15,158 bases of DNA from JALOAT01 sp050179875 (GTDB taxonomy: Bacteria; Pseudomonadota; Gammaproteobacteria; Thiohalomonadales; Thiohalomonadaceae), in the NCBI GenBank assembly GCA_050179875.1, contig JBFXES010000059.1, positions 1-15,158 of the forward strand, written 5' to 3'. This document shows positions 13,043 to 15,158 of the stretch, in pieces; within the stretch, counting starts at the first letter, position 1, and each line of letters starts with the position of its first letter. The translations under genes were made by a program, and so were the position numbers. The notes under the pieces were generated by a model, which was not told where the DNA came from, made no database searches, and saw nothing but the letters and a program-made list of their open reading frames with translations.

Positions 13043-14457
13043 TGGCGAGCGTACTCAAGCGCATCAAGGCGCTGACGGTCAATCCGCTCAAGTCCAGCCA
13101 GCCCCTGGGCGCGGCCCTGGCCTTTCTCGGCCTGAACCGCGCCATGCCGCTCATGCACGGCGCGCAGGGCTGCACGGCTTTCGCCAAGGTGATGTTCGTG
13201 CGCCACTTCCGCGAGCCCATCCCGTTGCAGACCACGGCCATGGATCAAGTGAGCGCCGTCATGGGCGCGGACGACAGCATCGAGGAGGCGCTGGTCACCA
13301 TCTTTTCCAAACAGAAGCCGCAAATCGTCGGGCTCATGACCACGGGCCTGGCGGAGACCCAGGGCGCGGACATTGCCCGCGCGGTGCGGCAGTTCCGCAT
13401 GGCCCATCCCGAGTTTGCCGAGCGCGAGGTGGTGGCGGTGAACACACCCGATTTCAACGGCGGACTGGAGAGCGGTTTCGCCGCGGCGGTGAGCGCCATC
13501 ATCCGGACCTTGGTGCCGAAGGCGGAGGAGGCCGGCACCCGGCCGGGCCGGCGCCCGCGGCAAGTGAACATCCTCGTCAGTCCCAGTATCACGCCGGGCG
13601 ACGCCGAAGCGCTCGCGGAACTGGTGGAGGCCTTCGAACTCAGACCCATCATCCTGCCCGACCTCTCCGGCTCCCTGGACGGGCATCTGGAACCGGAGGC
13701 ATTCACGCCCTACACCACGGGCGGCACCGCGTTGGCCGACGTCGTCCTCATGGGCGATTCGGCGGCGACCCTGGTGATCGGGCCGTCACTGGTGCCCGCG
13801 GCGGAACTGCTTGAACAGCGCACCGGCGTGCCCGTCCACCGTTTCGAACACCTGTATGGCCTCGCCGCCGTGGATCGCTTCGTACACGTCCTGAGCCGGT
13901 TGGCCGACCGTCCGGTGCCCACGCGCATCGAACGGCAGCGCGCGCAGTTGCAGGACGCCATGGTGGACTGCCACTTCATGCTCGGCCAGTGGCGTGCGGC
14001 GGTGGCGGGTGAACCGGATCAACTGCTGGCCGTCACGGAACTCCTGCAAGGCATGGGCGCCGAGGTGGTGTGTGCGGTCGCGCCCGCGCAGGGACCCGCA
14101 CTGGCGGCCTTGCCCCTGCCGGAAGTGAAAATCGGCGACCTCGAAGACCTGGAACACATGGCGCGGGCAGGCGGCGCGGACGTGATCGTCGGCAACTCAC
14201 ACTGCGGACAGAGCGCCGAGCGTCTCGGGCTGCCCCTGTTCCGCCTTGGCTTCCCTCAGTACGACGTGGTGGGTGGCTATCAGCGCACCTGCATCGGCTA
14301 TCGCGGCACGCGCCAGATGTTGTTCGACCTGGCCAATCTGGCCCTGGCGAATCACCGCCACAGCATTGCGCCGTACCGATCCATCTACGGACAGAAGCCG
14401 GAGTACCGGCACGAGGATTCGGGTCATGTCCATACAGAGGCAATTGCGCGTGTTTGA
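13042..14457 (+). CDS. nifN: Nitrogenase FeMo-cofactor scaffold protein NifN
   Basis: A 471-residue NifK paralogue and NifEN beta subunit. It begins MASVLKRIKALTVNPLKSSQ followed by PLGAALAFLGL, and Cys44 in GAQGCTAFAKV is the conserved ligand for the NifEN [4Fe-4S] cluster. The other NifK P-cluster cysteines are not all kept, as expected for NifN. GLTTGLAETQGAD-like text appears as LMTTGLAETQGAD (98-110). It starts within the nifE stop codon and overlaps nifX by 32 bases, so nifE, nifN and nifX should be made together. Confidence 0.97.
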   Translation: MASVLKRIKALTVNPLKSSQPLGAALAFLGLNRAMPLMHGAQGCTAFAKVMFVRHFREPIPLQTTAMDQVSAVMGADDSIEEALVTIFSKQKPQIVGLMTTGLAETQGADIARAVRQFRMAHPEFAEREVVAVNTPDFNGGLESGFAAAVSAIIRTLVPKAEEAGTRPGRRPRQVNILVSPSITPGDAEALAELVEAFELRPIILPDLSGSLDGHLEPEAFTPYTTGGTALADVVLMGDSAATLVIGPSLVPAAELLEQRTGVPVHRFEHLYGLAAVDRFVHVLSRLADRPVPTRIERQRAQLQDAMVDCHFMLGQWRAAVAGEPDQLLAVTELLQGMGAEVVCAVAPAQGPALAALPLPEVKIGDLEDLEHMARAGGADVIVGNSHCGQSAERLGLPLFRLGFPQYDVVGGYQRTCIGYRGTRQMLFDLANLALANHRHSIAPYRSIYGQKPEYRHEDSGHVHTEAIARV

Positions 14458-14911
14458 AAGGACTTTGGACGTCATGAACGGAGAGCGCCACGGACTCAAG
14501 ATCGCCTTCGCCACCTCTGACATGAGGCGCGTGGATCAACACTTCGGTTCCGCCGAGCGATTCGTCATCTATTCCGTGGAGCCGTCGCGCACCACGCTGC
14601 TGGAAGTGGCGCAGTTCGGTAGCCTGGCCCAGGACGGCAACGAGAACAAACTGCTGGAGAAGCTGGTCGTCCTGGAAGGCTGCGCGGCCGTGTACTGCCA
14701 GGCCGTGGGCGGCTCGGCGGTGCGGCAACTGCTGTCCCTGGGCGTGCAACCCTTCAAGGTCCCGGAGGGCACCGGGGTCCTCGTACTGCTGAACACCCTG
14801 CAACAGGAGCTGCGCGCGGGAACCGGCTGGGCGACGCGCGCGCTGGCGCGGATGAAAGACAAAGACGACCAACGCTTCGACGCCATGGAAGCGGAGGGTT
14901 GGGAAGAGTAG
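14426..14911 (+). CDS. nifX: FeMo-cofactor precursor carrier NifX
   Basis: A 161-residue protein of the NifX/NifB-C-terminal fold that binds FeMo-co precursors and passes them between NifB and NifEN. The core LKIAFATSDMRRVDQHFGSAERFVIY (about 23-48) has the family (V)DQHFGSA motif with the cofactor-associated His. The start at 14426 gives the usual RQLRV-type NifX N-terminus and has GAGGA upstream; a start at 14474 (MNGERHG) with AAGGA is the alternative. With the first start it overlaps nifN by 32 bases. Confidence 0.93.
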   Translation: MSIQRQLRVFERTLDVMNGERHGLKIAFATSDMRRVDQHFGSAERFVIYSVEPSRTTLLEVAQFGSLAQDGNENKLLEKLVVLEGCAAVYCQAVGGSAVRQLLSLGVQPFKVPEGTGVLVLLNTLQQELRAGTGWATRALARMKDKDDQRFDAMEAEGWEE

Positions 14912-14933
14912 TCACGACACCACGGAGAACTCC

Positions 14934-15158
14934 ATGCACGACACAGCCCTTGCCATTACGCCCGACGATCCGGTGCTCGCCTCCGACTTTGCCCGCGAGT
15001 TGGTCAAACAGATGCGCGCCGTGGACAGCTACGGCATGTACGAGCAGTACACCTCCGCGCAGGTGCTCGATCCCTTCGTCCTTACCGAAGAGCGGCGCCG
15101 CTCCATTCCGGTGGTGGCCGATCCGGACGAGATCGTGTTGTCCCGCGTCAACGCCTAC
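14934..15158 (+). CDS. NifX-associated nitrogen fixation protein (DUF269 type), partial
   Basis: The first 75 residues of a gene cut by the right edge. The text includes SDFARELVKQMRAVDSYGMYEQY (17-39) and a following RRRSIPVVADPDE segment, which fit the NifX-associated DUF269 family usually encoded right after nifX. The function is not settled, and it is thought to act with NifX in cofactor work or nitrogen-fixation stress. A GGAG site precedes the ATG, 22 bases after the nifX stop. The frame stays open to the edge. Confidence 0.88.
   Translation, partial: MHDTALAITPDDPVLASDFARELVKQMRAVDSYGMYEQYTSAQVLDPFVLTEERRRSIPVVADPDEIVLSRVNAY

Overview
The window is the left part of a molybdenum-nitrogenase (nif) gene cluster from a GC-rich proteobacterium. 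The gene order, the DraT-type control gene, the internal molybdate-transport operon and the sigma54/NifA promoter signals suggest a gammaproteobacterium, perhaps of the sulfur-oxidising or purple-sulfur (Chromatiales-like) type. The class is an inference from gene content; no rRNA or other taxonomic marker is present.

Layout. On the minus strand at the left lie a SIR2-like gene (68-919) and draT (1212-2060), the ADP-ribosyltransferase that switches off nitrogenase reductase. They are separated by 292 bases holding a degenerate short-repeat array, a NifA-type site and a possible sigma54 promoter. Divergent from draT, a strong sigma54 promoter (2137-2152) drives nifH, nifD, nifK, nifT, a 2[4Fe-4S] ferredoxin gene, a nifY/nafY-type gene and a small nif-associated gene (DUF6129-like), ending near 7945. 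Perfect or near-perfect stem-loops lie in the nifH-nifD, nifD-nifK and nifK-nifT gaps. A molybdate block follows: modE with its own ModE box, then modA, modB and modC behind a second ModE box (8019-11502). A second sigma54 promoter (11600-11615), with a perfect NifA site upstream, drives nifE, nifN, nifX and the start of a nifX-associated (DUF269-type) gene cut by the right edge.

How it works together. ModABC imports molybdate under ModE control. NifEN and NifX build and carry the FeMo-cofactor precursor, and the NifY/NafY protein handles cofactor or apo-protein. NifH and NifDK form the nitrogenase, and the ferredoxin may supply electrons. DraT can inactivate NifH by ADP-ribosylating Arg101, which is present at exactly that position.

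The least ordinary parts are at the left: a SIR2-like protein that keeps the nucleotide-binding glycine motif but seems to lack the catalytic histidine, possibly with its own NifA/sigma54 control, beside an NAD-consuming draT that has no draG next to it in the window. No tRNA, rRNA, CRISPR array or insertion sequence was seen.
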